This document shows, piece after piece, positions 43,466-53,316 of a stretch of DNA of 64,000 nucleotides. The stretch is from Paenibacillus kobensis NBRC 15729 (GTDB lineage: Bacteria > Bacillota > Bacilli > Paenibacillales > Paenibacillaceae), in contig NZ_BILZ01000016.1 of the NCBI RefSeq assembly GCF_004000825.1, positions 1-64,000 of the forward strand. Reading direction: 5' to 3'. Made by a program: the position numbers and the translations under genes. Every line of letters begins with the position of its first letter. Within the stretch, counting starts at the first letter, position 1. The notes under the pieces were generated by a model. That model was given only the letters and a program-made list of their open reading frames with translations. It did not search any database and had not been told where the DNA came from.

Positions 43466-46400
43466 TTGAAAATAGCGCCGCTGCAACCGTTTCATCCCGT
43501 AATCGCTGAATGGTTCGAGCAAACCTTCGGCCAGCCGACCGACGTGCAGGTGCGTGCTTGGAGGACGATTCAAGACGGCAAGCATACGTTGATCGCTGCT
43601 CCGACCGGGTCGGGCAAAACGTTGGCTGCGATGCTGCCTTGTCTGGATGCCGTAGTCCGTGAGAAACTTAATGAGGGCAAGTCGTCGGGCACGGCGGCAG
43701 GCAAGCTGGAGCGAGGCGTGAGGGTATTGTATTTGTCTCCGCTGAAAGCGCTTAATAATGATGTGTTCTACAATTTGGCATCGTTTATTGAATCGATCGA
43801 CCGTGCTGCAGCGGAGCGGGACACACATTGGCCTGGCGTTCGCTGCGCGGTGCGGACTGGCGATACGCCGTCGTCTCAGCGCGCTTCGATGGCGAAGCGT
43901 CCGCCGGATGTGCTGCTGACGACGCCAGAATCGCTCTATATACTGTTGACATCGGAGAGTGGCATATCGATGCTGCGAACCGTCTGTCATGTCGTCGTCG
44001 ACGAGATTCACGACTTGGCAGCTGACAAGCGCGGATCGCATCTGTCGCTGTCGCTTGAACGGCTGGTTCAGCTGTGCGGACATCCGATTCAACGGATTGG
44101 CGTCTCCGCCACGCAGAAGCCGATGTGGCGGGTTGCCCGGTTCTTGGGAGGCTGGCAACCGGATTCGGATTCATCTACAGACGATTCACAAAGAGCTATT
44201 GATCCGCATGAAGTTCGAGATTCGAGTGCGGTTGATACCGAGTTAGACTCTGTTGCTTCGGCAGACCCGCTTGCTGAGCAGCAAATTCACCCGCTTGGCT
44301 ATATGCCAAGGCCTGTTGCGATCATCGAAAGCACGATGCGCAAATCGATGCAAGTGGTGTTGACGATGCCCGACCAATCGAAGCCGATGACTTCCCGCGA
44401 GGCGGTCTGGCAGCCCATGCTGCAGCGGCTGTTCGCATTGATGGAGGGTTGCCGGACGGTGCTGATCTTCGTGAACAGCCGCAGGCTGTGCGAGCGAATC
44501 TGCTTGCGCCTTAACGATGCCGCAGGCTACGAATTGAGCCGGGCGCATCACGGCAGCCTAGCGAAGGAACGTCGGCTTGAAGCGGAACGGATGCTGAAGT
44601 CCGGCGAGCTGCGCTGCATTGTCGCGACCTCGTCGCTGGAGCTCGGCATCGATGTCGGCCATGTCGATCTTGTCATTCAAGTCGATCCGCCTTTCAATGC
44701 GGCTTCGGGCATCCAGCGGATCGGACGGGCTGGCCATTCGGTTGGCGACATAAGCCGTGGAGCGATCATCGTGCGGCACCGCGGCGCGCTGGCGGAGTCG
44801 GCGGTGCTGGCCAGGCTTGTCGCGGAACGGGACATCGAGCCGATCCATATCCCTCGTCATCCGCTGGACGTTCTGTCTCAACAAGCGGTGTCGATGGCAG
44901 CTGGGCGCGATTGGACCGTACCGGAATTGTACGAGCTTGCCGTTCGAAGCGACAGCTTCGCGGCGTTTCCTTATGACAGACTTATTGCTATGCTTCAAGT
45001 ACTGAGCGGATTGTATCCGTTCGCGAGACCGTTGCTCGACTGGGACCGGGATACCGACACGATTAGCGGAAGACGCAGCAGCTCGATCGCGGCTCTGACC
45101 GGAGCGGGTACGATCCCGAGCAGCTCCGCATATCCGGTCCATCATTTGGACAGCCGGGTGCATCTAGGCGAACTGGACGAGGAGTACGTGCAGGAGAGCC
45201 GGGTCGGCGATGTCTTTCAGCTTGGCACGAACAGCTGGATGATCCGCAAGATAGATAAAGACCGCGTGTACGTGACGGAAGCAGCGAACAGTTTCAGTGA
45301 AATTCCATTCTGGCGCAACGAGGCCGGCGGCCGTTCCGTGGAACTGGGCCTTACAATCGGTGCGTTCATCCGCGAGTTGGCCGATAGATTGAAACTTAAT
45401 GACGGGAGCGCGGCGGATACGACCAAAGCGGAAAAACAGCCGGCCGATCCTTCCGTAACGGATTGGCTGATGAACAGCTACGGGATGGACGGCGCATCGG
45501 CAGAGACGCTGATCGGTTATATCCAATCGCAGCATTCATTCTGCGGATTGCCGACGGACTGCCGAATTATGGTAGAGCACTACCGCGACGTTTCGAACCA
45601 GACGCATATTATTGTACATAACTGGTTCGGCCGCAGGCTCAACCGCACGTGGCTGCTCGCGATCGAACGCCAATTCGAGCAACTGCTGCCCTACAAGCTG
45701 TATGGCAATGCGAAGGACAACGGCATTGAATTCGTTCTCCCGGATTGGGACCCTTCATGGCTCCAATCGATCTGGCAAGTCACGCCTGGCAATGTGCAGT
45801 CTCTATTAACGGATGCGGTTACCGGTTCGCCGCTGCTAGCCATCGCTTTTCGTCATCTGGCAGAAACATCGTTGTTATTGTCGCGCAGCTTTACGCGGAC
45901 GCCGCTGTGGCAGAAGCGTCTTCGCAGCGAGGAACTGCTGCGGGAAGCAATGCCATATGCCGAGCGGTTTCCATATTTAGAAGAAGCGATGAGAGAATGC
46001 TTGCACCGGTATCTTGATCTGGACGGTCTGCGAGGCATCCTCGAATCGATCGGAAGCGGGCAATTTGAATTCGTCGTACGTGAGACGCAATATCCTTCTC
46101 CAATGGCGACGCAGTTCATAGCTGAATATGTGAATATGCGGATTTATGAAGGGGATGGATTAGATGACGTCATCCGAATGCAGCTGTTGAACGTAAGTAA
46201 GGAGCTGGCGGGCAAAGTGTTCGGAGATGACGCCGTACGCCGAGCATTATCGGAGAACGTAATCCAGGCGGAACGCGAGCGGTTATTAGACGCAGGCAGC
46301 AGGTTGAACAGCCCGGATGACTTGCTGGCGATGCTTAAGAGCCGGGGAGATATGGGCAGCGAGGAGATCGTACGGCTGGGAGGCGAAGCTGCGTTAACGT

Positions 46401-48127
46401 GGGTGGCGGAGCTAAGCGGACGCGGAGCAATCGTTCTTGTCGATCTAAGCAGCCGGGAATCGGCGGCGGAGCCGCATCGAACAATAGCCGCCGATACAGA
46501 GGCCTCGGATGAGGCTAGGGGCGGTTCAGACCGGACCATCCGTTGGATTTGCCGCGACGAACAAGAGATATACAGCGGATTCCCGGACGATCCCGCTTCG
46601 GTTGCTTTTATTATTGGCCGGTTCGCAGAGCATCAATTATCGTTCACGGAGCCGGAACTATGCGACCGGTATCCAGTATTGACGCTCCAGTCTGCCCGGG
46701 AGGCGGTCGACTCTCTGCTTGCGCATCAACGGATTGAACAAGCACCTTTCGCTTCGGGACCGGACGAGAGGCTGTGGACAGGCCGGCGTACAGCGGAGAG
46801 GATGATTAGGCTATCGATCCGCGAAGCGCGCGACAAAGCGAAGCCGGCACACCCGAACCGGTGGTTCGTTCAGATGGCGATGCGCCAGCATGCGCTGAGC
46901 GGCACGCAGCTTCGCGGCGAGGAGGGGCTGCGGACCGTCATCAGCCGGCTGCAAGGTCTGTACTTGCCGCTGACACATTGGGAGACGATCATTTTTCCGT
47001 CTAGAATGGTCGATTATCGGCCGGAGCAGCTGGATTTGCTGTGTGCGACAGGTGATATCATTTGGCTAGGCAGGCAGGACAATGGGGAAAGAGAAGGCCG
47101 GATTGCTTTCTTCTTAGCAGAGAATAAACCGTTATATGCGCCTTATGTGTCGGGATTGGCCGGGAAGACGTCGTCGAGACCGGAGCTGCTGGCTAAACTG
47201 CGTGCCGGAGGAGCTAGCTTCTTGACGAAGCTCGCCCGGGATGCCGGCGAGACGCCATCGGACACGCTCGACAGCCTGCTGGCCCTCGTCTGGGAAGGAC
47301 AAGCGTCGAACGACCAATTCGCCCCGCTCCGTCTGCATGCCGGGAAGAAGAAGAGCGATTGGGCACGAAGCGGCTCTGGACTCGGCAGATGGTACTGGAC
47401 GGGCAGTTTATCGGAGGACTCGGCAAGTACATCTGGCCCTGGCGATCAGCCCAAAGCACCGCAAGAACGTCGTACGGATTCCTTATCGGGTCAAGCGAAT
47501 CCGATGGAGTCGTCGGCCATGCACTGGGTAAGGCATCTGCTGGACAGCTGCGGTATCGTGACCAAAGAACTCGCTGCCCAGGTGACGCCGTTCGCTTGGG
47601 ATCAGCTTCTTCCGGTGTTACGTCAATTGGAAGAGTGGGGCACGATTACGCGCGGCAAGTTCGTCGACGGCGAAGCATCGATGCAATTCACGACGCCGGA
47701 AATTGCGGAGACGATCCGCTCGCCTGTACCGGAATCGGCGGATCGCAGCGTAACGGTGCTGTCGTCGGTCGATCCTGCTAATCCATACGGACTTATCGCA
47801 GATTGGCCGGACGATGAGTCTTGCTCCTTCGCACGTAAGGCTGGACATTATCTCGTGCTGCGCGGCGGGGAGTGGCTGTATTGGATCGAGAATAACGGCC
47901 GGCGAATCCATACAATAGGACGCGCTGCAGCGGAAGAGGATTCCTCCTTGTTCGAGCTGCGCATGTCGCTGGCCGCTATTCTTCGCCGCCAGCGGCTTAG
48001 CAAGATTGTCGTCGAACTCTGGAATGGCAGTTCCATTCTATCGACGGATCAGGGCGGCGGGCTGCTAGGAATAGGGGCCGAAAGAGACGGTCAGCGTCTC
48101 GTATTCTGGCCCAGCACATTAAAGTAG
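43466..48127 (+). CDS. Lhr-family DEAD/DEAH helicase, 1553 residues
   Basis: A TTG start follows AGGAG by 10 bases. Helicase core (about 1-430): Walker A APTGSGKTLAA (about 45), DEIHDLAADKRG (about 178), SATQKP, HHGSLAKERR, ATSSLELGIDVG and QRIGRAGH. Then come winged-helix and Lhr-core regions up to ~900, followed by a long C-terminal part with two winged-helix-like segments and acidic linkers. Lhr proteins unwind RNA:DNA or DNA structures and act in DNA repair. The length fits the long bacterial Lhr form of roughly 1500 residues. It shares no operon with xerS (opposite strand), and the MoxR operon starts 45 bases downstream. Confidence 0.9.
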   Translation: MKIAPLQPFHPVIAEWFEQTFGQPTDVQVRAWRTIQDGKHTLIAAPTGSGKTLAAMLPCLDAVVREKLNEGKSSGTAAGKLERGVRVLYLSPLKALNNDVFYNLASFIESIDRAAAERDTHWPGVRCAVRTGDTPSSQRASMAKRPPDVLLTTPESLYILLTSESGISMLRTVCHVVVDEIHDLAADKRGSHLSLSLERLVQLCGHPIQRIGVSATQKPMWRVARFLGGWQPDSDSSTDDSQRAIDPHEVRDSSAVDTELDSVASADPLAEQQIHPLGYMPRPVAIIESTMRKSMQVVLTMPDQSKPMTSREAVWQPMLQRLFALMEGCRTVLIFVNSRRLCERICLRLNDAAGYELSRAHHGSLAKERRLEAERMLKSGELRCIVATSSLELGIDVGHVDLVIQVDPPFNAASGIQRIGRAGHSVGDISRGAIIVRHRGALAESAVLARLVAERDIEPIHIPRHPLDVLSQQAVSMAAGRDWTVPELYELAVRSDSFAAFPYDRLIAMLQVLSGLYPFARPLLDWDRDTDTISGRRSSSIAALTGAGTIPSSSAYPVHHLDSRVHLGELDEEYVQESRVGDVFQLGTNSWMIRKIDKDRVYVTEAANSFSEIPFWRNEAGGRSVELGLTIGAFIRELADRLKLNDGSAADTTKAEKQPADPSVTDWLMNSYGMDGASAETLIGYIQSQHSFCGLPTDCRIMVEHYRDVSNQTHIIVHNWFGRRLNRTWLLAIERQFEQLLPYKLYGNAKDNGIEFVLPDWDPSWLQSIWQVTPGNVQSLLTDAVTGSPLLAIAFRHLAETSLLLSRSFTRTPLWQKRLRSEELLREAMPYAERFPYLEEAMRECLHRYLDLDGLRGILESIGSGQFEFVVRETQYPSPMATQFIAEYVNMRIYEGDGLDDVIRMQLLNVSKELAGKVFGDDAVRRALSENVIQAERERLLDAGSRLNSPDDLLAMLKSRGDMGSEEIVRLGGEAALTWVAELSGRGAIVLVDLSSRESAAEPHRTIAADTEASDEARGGSDRTIRWICRDEQEIYSGFPDDPASVAFIIGRFAEHQLSFTEPELCDRYPVLTLQSAREAVDSLLAHQRIEQAPFASGPDERLWTGRRTAERMIRLSIREARDKAKPAHPNRWFVQMAMRQHALSGTQLRGEEGLRTVISRLQGLYLPLTHWETIIFPSRMVDYRPEQLDLLCATGDIIWLGRQDNGEREGRIAFFLAENKPLYAPYVSGLAGKTSSRPELLAKLRAGGASFLTKLARDAGETPSDTLDSLLALVWEGQASNDQFAPLRLHAGKKKSDWARSGSGLGRWYWTGSLSEDSASTSGPGDQPKAPQERRTDSLSGQANPMESSAMHWVRHLLDSCGIVTKELAAQVTPFAWDQLLPVLRQLEEWGTITRGKFVDGEASMQFTTPEIAETIRSPVPESADRSVTVLSSVDPANPYGLIADWPDDESCSFARKAGHYLVLRGGEWLYWIENNGRRIHTIGRAAAEEDSSLFELRMSLAAILRRQRLSKIVVELWNGSSILSTDQGGGLLGIGAERDGQRLVFWPSTLK

Positions 48128-48171
48128 AGCGAATCACGAACACCAATACAACCTTGAGGGAGAGTTCGACT

Positions 48172-49134
48172 ATGAGTGTTAATACGATCCAGCAGTTGGC
48201 GGATCAAATTCGCCGAAATGTCAGCCAAGTGATTGTCGGGAAAGAGCAAATTGTGGATCAGTTGATTATCGCGCTTATTACGTCCGGTCACGTCTTGCTT
48301 GAAGACGTGCCGGGCACCGGTAAGACATTGCTCGCCAAGTCGCTGGCACGTTCGATTGACTGCGGCTTCAAGCGGGTGCAGTTCACGCCGGATTTGCTCC
48401 CGTCCGATCTTAGCGGCATTAACTTCTACAACCAGAAGTCAGGTGAATTCGAGTTCCGCCCAGGTCCGTTGTTCACGAATTTGCTGCTCGCTGACGAAAT
48501 TAACCGCGCGACGCCGCGAACGCAATCCAGCCTGCTGGAATGTATGGAAGAGCGGCAGGTGAGCATCGACGGCACGACGCATGTGCTGCAACCGCCATTC
48601 ATGGTTATCGCGACGCAGAACCCGATCGAGCAGCAAGGTACGTTCCCGCTGCCGGAAGCTCAGCTCGACCGGTTCTTGTTCAAGCTGAACATGGGATATC
48701 CGACCACAGAGGAGAGCATCAGCATTTTGAGCCGGTTCAAGGAGAGCAAGCCGCTCGAATCGCTGCTGCCGGTGGCGGATCCAAGTGCAATCGCCGAAGC
48801 GCAGCGTGAAGTTGTGAAAATTACGGTGAGTGAGGATGTGCTTCGCTACATCGTCGAAATTGCAGAGCGTACCCGTAAGCAAGAGGAAGTCGCAACCGGC
48901 GTCAGCCCCCGCGGCATGCAGGCGCTCATGGGCGCTTCTCAGGCTCGGGCAGCGCTGTCGGGCCGCGGCTACGTAACGCCGGACGACGTGAAGCAGCTGG
49001 CGGTTCCGGCCCTTGCACACCGTCTCGTGCTGAAAAGCTCCGCAAGGGCTAGAGGCGACCGCGGCGCTGCCGAGCGATTGATCGAGCGCGTGCTCAGCAG
49101 CGTCGAAGTGCCGGCCGAGCCGCTTCGTTCTTAG
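48172..49134 (+). CDS. MoxR-family AAA+ ATPase
   Basis: 320 residues. Walker A EDVPGTGKTLLAKSLA (about 45-60), the DLSGINFYNQKSGEFEFRPGP family segment, Walker B LLLADEINRATPRTQSSLLECM, and sensor-like ATQNPIEQQGTFPLPEAQLDRF are all present, as is the C-terminal lid. Start at 48172 with GGGAG 9 bases upstream. MoxR ATPases are thought to be chaperones that insert cofactors or remodel complexes, usually with DUF58 proteins, which follow here. The Lhr gene ends 44 bases upstream. Confidence 0.92.
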   Translation: MSVNTIQQLADQIRRNVSQVIVGKEQIVDQLIIALITSGHVLLEDVPGTGKTLLAKSLARSIDCGFKRVQFTPDLLPSDLSGINFYNQKSGEFEFRPGPLFTNLLLADEINRATPRTQSSLLECMEERQVSIDGTTHVLQPPFMVIATQNPIEQQGTFPLPEAQLDRFLFKLNMGYPTTEESISILSRFKESKPLESLLPVADPSAIAEAQREVVKITVSEDVLRYIVEIAERTRKQEEVATGVSPRGMQALMGASQARAALSGRGYVTPDDVKQLAVPALAHRLVLKSSARARGDRGAAERLIERVLSSVEVPAEPLRS

Positions 49135-49147
49135 GAGCGGGAAGCTT

Positions 49148-50251
49148 ATGGCGGCATATGGATTCATTCTGATTGGAATTATCGTTATTTATATTCAGCA
49201 CGTCATTTTCCGCAAGCTCGCTCTTCGCCGTCTTACCTATGACCGCCAGTTCGACCGAACCGTATGCTTCGAAGGCGACGAAGTGCGGATGGTGGAGACG
49301 ATTGGCAATGAGAAGCGGTTCCCGCTTCCATGGCTGAGGGTCGAATCGCTTCTAAGCTCGTCGCTGCGCTTTGGTGCCGACCCGTCTGCGAATCTGGATA
49401 TTAGCACCGGACAATTTATGCAGAATCATAAAAGTTTCTTCAGCCTTATGCCGTGGCGAAGGATCCGAAGATCGCACCGTGTGACGGCAGCGCGCCGAGG
49501 CGTATATACGCTGTCGACGGTCACTTTGACCGCAGGTGATTTGTTCGGCATTAGCGCAGAAGCGAAGCAGTTCACATTCACGGAACGGATTATAGTCTAT
49601 CCGCTGCCGGTCATGCCGGACGATCTAGAGTTGCCGGCACGCAGCTGGCAAGGAGAGTTGTCGGTGAAACGGTGGGTCGTCGAAGATCCGTTCCGGAGAA
49701 TCGGCGTTCGGCCTTACCGGCCAACTGATTCGCTGCGGTTCGTGAACTGGAATGCGACGGCTAGAACGGGCCAACTGCAGGTTCATCAGCTCGATACGAC
49801 AGCTGATTACGCTGTACTCGTCGTATTGAACGTGGAGGATCACGCTGATGTATGGCGGAACATCGTTGACTTGGAGACGATTGAAAGCGGCATTCGCACC
49901 GCTGCTGGCATAGCGAATGAATTGATTCGAAGCGGCATGGAAGTCGGCTTCGGCAGCAACGGTTGTCTGGACGACGAACGGCATTCGACGGTCTACGTTC
50001 CGTTGTCTGGCGGTGAACCTCATCTATACCGGATATATGAGACGCTGGCGCTGCTGCAGATTGAAAGATTAATGCCGATTCATGAGTATCTGCAGCAATT
50101 GGCGGACAAATTGGACACCGCAACCGATATTATTGTTCTTACGACGTATACCGATGACCGCGTCTTGGATGCGGCTGAACAGTTGGAAGCAGACGGACAT
50201 CGCGTCGTCTATCAGATGCTCCACACGGAGAGCGAGGCGAAAGTATCATGA
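49148..50251 (+). CDS. DUF58-domain membrane protein
   Basis: 367 residues. A membrane helix (about 2-20) opens the protein, then a long beta-rich periplasmic-type stretch, then the DUF58 motif IGVRPYRPTDSLRFVNWNATARTGQLQVHQ (about 180-215) leading into a von-Willebrand-like C-terminal domain. DUF58 partners MoxR ATPases in many genomes. Its stop overlaps the next start (ATGA), so translation is coupled. Confidence 0.85.
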   Translation: MAAYGFILIGIIVIYIQHVIFRKLALRRLTYDRQFDRTVCFEGDEVRMVETIGNEKRFPLPWLRVESLLSSSLRFGADPSANLDISTGQFMQNHKSFFSLMPWRRIRRSHRVTAARRGVYTLSTVTLTAGDLFGISAEAKQFTFTERIIVYPLPVMPDDLELPARSWQGELSVKRWVVEDPFRRIGVRPYRPTDSLRFVNWNATARTGQLQVHQLDTTADYAVLVVLNVEDHADVWRNIVDLETIESGIRTAAGIANELIRSGMEVGFGSNGCLDDERHSTVYVPLSGGEPHLYRIYETLALLQIERLMPIHEYLQQLADKLDTATDIIVLTTYTDDRVLDAAEQLEADGHRVVYQMLHTESEAKVS

Positions 50252-51567
50252 GTACCGCCGTTCGAATCCGAACATCTGCTGCCCATATAGCGCTTCGATC
50301 GCTTTTTATAGCGCTGCTGCTGCTTCCGGCCATTATAGCGCTTGCGTTATACGCAGTGCCGGATGATGCGCGCTTGCAGTGGATCATTGCCGTGCCGGTC
50401 GTATTCGCCTCTGGCGATGCGATGGCAAGAGTATTCGCCGGCAAGAGACGGTGGCTGGCAGACACCGCTGCCGTGCTCATCGTATTGGCCTATGATTATT
50501 GGACGTATGGGACGACGTCTATCGCTGTGTTGAGCGCCATCGTATATGCCGCCATCGTGGTATCCGGTACGTTGCGGCCGCGTGACGGATCCATCTGGTC
50601 CGTACCGCCTGCCGTATTCATTACTTCCTTCTTCCTGTATGCTATCGTTTCGTTCGTCTTGCAGAAGGAGCCGGATTCCTCCTTCTATTCGCGGATGCTG
50701 AACATAGGCGGCGCAGTGACGCTTATTCTCGCCTTATTCTTGTTCAACCGGAGCATGGTGCGTAAAGAGTCTTATTCCGATAATAACGGCGGAACCGTAT
50801 CGAAATCGATACTATGGCAGAATCGGATACTTGTCGGAATTCTAAGTGCCGTTGCGCTGATCGTATCGTTTCTGTCCGATATTAGCGGATGGATTCGCCG
50901 GATGTTCGAGCAGTTCATCAATCAATTAAAAAAGTGGCTGGACTCACAACCGCCTGCAGCGAAGCCTGGACCGATATCGGACAGCGGTGAACAAGCCATC
51001 ATGCCGCTTGATTCGGCAGAACCGAATCGATGGATCGAGCTAATAGGCACGGTCATGCAATATATCGGCACCGCATTAGCCGTCGCGGCTATCCTCTGGA
51101 TGCTTTACAAGATTATACGAAAAATGCCGTTCCTCGCCCGTATGATCGAGAAGTGGGTTCAGCGTATGATGGGTAAGGAGCGTCTGGCAGCCGAGCAGGC
51201 CGGCTATGCGGACGAAACGGAGCAGATCGATCACGCTCCGCTTGCTGACCGGTTCCGGCGATTCGCCTCGGGGTTGATCCCAGGACGCACAGCAGATGAA
51301 TGGGACCGGCTGCCGGACAATGCATCCCGGATTCGGTATTTGTACCGTTCAGCTATGCAAGCACGCCAACGTGAAGGCTATATCGCGAAGGTTCATTTGA
51401 CTCCTAGAGAAACGGCGCGGGATCTGCACGATACCGGATCCGCTATGCGAGAGCTCCCAGAGACGATCGTTAACTTGTATGAACGTGCTCGATATGGCGG
51501 CCCTGACATCCATGACGACGAAGCAGAGGCAGCGCGAACGCTGGAGAAACCAAGCAAGAAGCCTTAA
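50248..51567 (+). CDS. Multi-span membrane protein with C-terminal DUF4129
   Basis: 439 residues. Roughly seven to eight membrane spans (first at about 15-35, last at about 272-292), then a cytosolic tail with the DUF4129 signature: LPDNASRIRYLYRSAMQAR and HLTPRETARDLHDTGSAM, ending in LYERARYGG. In typical MoxR-DUF58 clusters this gene encodes a transglutaminase-core protein with DUF4129; the Cys-His-Asp transglutaminase domain is not seen here. Its role is unknown. Confidence 0.85.
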   Translation: MSTAVRIRTSAAHIALRSLFIALLLLPAIIALALYAVPDDARLQWIIAVPVVFASGDAMARVFAGKRRWLADTAAVLIVLAYDYWTYGTTSIAVLSAIVYAAIVVSGTLRPRDGSIWSVPPAVFITSFFLYAIVSFVLQKEPDSSFYSRMLNIGGAVTLILALFLFNRSMVRKESYSDNNGGTVSKSILWQNRILVGILSAVALIVSFLSDISGWIRRMFEQFINQLKKWLDSQPPAAKPGPISDSGEQAIMPLDSAEPNRWIELIGTVMQYIGTALAVAAILWMLYKIIRKMPFLARMIEKWVQRMMGKERLAAEQAGYADETEQIDHAPLADRFRRFASGLIPGRTADEWDRLPDNASRIRYLYRSAMQARQREGYIAKVHLTPRETARDLHDTGSAMRELPETIVNLYERARYGGPDIHDDEAEAARTLEKPSKKP

Positions 51568-51586
51568 TAACCCGTATGACCGTTAG

Positions 51587-51628
51587 CAGCCCTTCCGCCA
51601 TCCTTACAGATGATGGAAGGGCTGTTTG
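51587..51628 (+). terminator. Terminator of the MoxR-DUF58-DUF4129 operon
   Basis: CAGCCCTTCC(g)CCATC (51587-51602) pairs with 51612-51624 with one bulge; GTTTG follows, a short T-tract. Confidence 0.65.
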
Positions 51629-51716
51629 CGTTGCGGCGTTTATCGGATTTTGTCGAAGGTAATACTGGATAGAAATGACTTTCACGCAGAAACAGACAGA
51701 TGGAGGTGAGCGGGCA

Positions 51717-53300
51717 ATGACAGCGTCGTCACAACAATCGAACCAGTCGTTTAACCCGCTCGCAACCGTACTGGACCGGCAGCTGGATGCTAATCTGCTT
51801 GCGATTCGAACGGCAACCGGCGGAAGCAGCGACATTGTATTTCGCGACTTGGTGCTCGTCAATCACCGGAAAGCGGCTATCATCTATACCGAAGGCTTGG
51901 TCGATACCCAGCAGCTTCAGCAGTTCATAATCGAATCGCTCACATTCGATTATGGCGAGCAGACGACGGAACAATTGCCGGAGGCGCTCGAAGAGCGTCC
52001 CTTCATCGAAGTGCTGCTCCAATCGGTTCTGAGAGCCGGCAGCATCATGCAGCATTCCCGGTTGGACGAGACGCTCAAAGCGGTCGTTTCCGGTATCGCT
52101 GTTCTGTTGATTGACCAATATGATCGTGCAATTGCGATCGATCTTAAGCGTTATCCGGATCGAGCGATCAGCGCTTCGGAGACGGAGACAGTCGTCCGCG
52201 GGCCGCGGGATTCCTTCACGGAGAACGTTCGGACGAATACGGCACTTATTAGACGAAGAATCAAGCATCCGGATTTAAGGATTGAGACGCTCAGTATTGG
52301 ACGAATGACTCAGACGAATGTTCAGATCGTCTATTTGAACGGCGTCGCCCGTGAGAGCGTTGTTGAAGAAGTTCGAAGCCGGCTGAACCGGATCGATGTC
52401 GATGCCGTATTGGAGAGCGGCTATATCGAGGAGATGATTGAAGACAGCGCCTTCTCGCCATTTCCGACCATATATCACTCCGAGCGTCCCGATGTCATAT
52501 CAGCGGAGCTGTTGGAAGGCAAAATAGCTATTATGGTGGACGGCACGCCGTTCGTTCTCGTCGTACCTGCGCTGTTCGTCTCATTCTTTCATTCTGCAGA
52601 AGATTATTATCAAAGGGCGGATGTGTCGAGCCTAATACGGGTGCTTCGTTTTATTGGCGTATTCTTTACCCTTCTTGGGCCGTCGTTCTATATTGCGCTC
52701 ACATCTTTCCATCAGGAAATGCTGCCGACACAGCTTATCGTAAGCCTCGTCGCACAGCGGGAAGGCATTCCGTTTCCTGCATTCGTCGAGGCGTTGCTAA
52801 TGGAAATTACATTTGATATTTTGCGCGAGGCAAGTGTACGAATGCCAAGAACGTTCGGCTCGACCGTCTCGTTCGTCGGTACGCTTGTTATCGGTCAATC
52901 GGCAGTTGAGGCGGGCATCGTCTCGCCGGCCATGCTGATCGTGGTTGCCGCGACGGCAATCTCAAGCTTTGTCATACCGGAGACGAGCATGTCGGTCGCG
53001 CTTCGTCTGCTCCGTTTTCCGCTCATGATCTTAAGTGCGACTTTCGGCTTGTTCGGCATGATGGCAGGCATTATTATTCTGGTTCTGCACTTGTGCAGTC
53101 TACGCTCGTTCGGCGTTCCTTACATGAGCCCGTTAGCCCCTTTAATAAAAGAGGATGTATCGGATACGCTGTTCAGGCTGCCCATGTGGGCGAACCGCTA
53201 TCGTCCTCGCCAAATAGCAGCGGGGGACGGCAAGCGCTCTAACTCGTCTATGCCGAAACCGAATGCAACGCCGAATCCGAATAATGGGAACTCGTCCTAA
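51717..53300 (+). CDS. Spore germination protein, GerAA/GerKA family
   Basis: 527 residues from an ATG preceded by GGAGGTGA. The ~300-residue N-terminal part is hydrophilic with family motifs such as GDIVFRDLV, AAIIYTEGLVD and ILLRSV-like HLETLKAVV. Five or so membrane spans occupy about 290-500 (FVLVVPALFVSFFHSAEDYYQR, LRFIGVFFTLLGPSFYIALTSFH, TVSFVGTLVIGQSAVEAG). It is the A subunit of a nutrient germinant receptor in the spore inner membrane, and forms a receptor with the C and B subunits encoded downstream. Which nutrient it senses cannot be read from sequence. Confidence 0.9.
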   Translation: MTASSQQSNQSFNPLATVLDRQLDANLLAIRTATGGSSDIVFRDLVLVNHRKAAIIYTEGLVDTQQLQQFIIESLTFDYGEQTTEQLPEALEERPFIEVLLQSVLRAGSIMQHSRLDETLKAVVSGIAVLLIDQYDRAIAIDLKRYPDRAISASETETVVRGPRDSFTENVRTNTALIRRRIKHPDLRIETLSIGRMTQTNVQIVYLNGVARESVVEEVRSRLNRIDVDAVLESGYIEEMIEDSAFSPFPTIYHSERPDVISAELLEGKIAIMVDGTPFVLVVPALFVSFFHSAEDYYQRADVSSLIRVLRFIGVFFTLLGPSFYIALTSFHQEMLPTQLIVSLVAQREGIPFPAFVEALLMEITFDILREASVRMPRTFGSTVSFVGTLVIGQSAVEAGIVSPAMLIVVAATAISSFVIPETSMSVALRLLRFPLMILSATFGLFGMMAGIIILVLHLCSLRSFGVPYMSPLAPLIKEDVSDTLFRLPMWANRYRPRQIAAGDGKRSNSSMPKPNATPNPNNGNSS

Positions 53301-53316
53301 GGAGCGTGTAACACCG

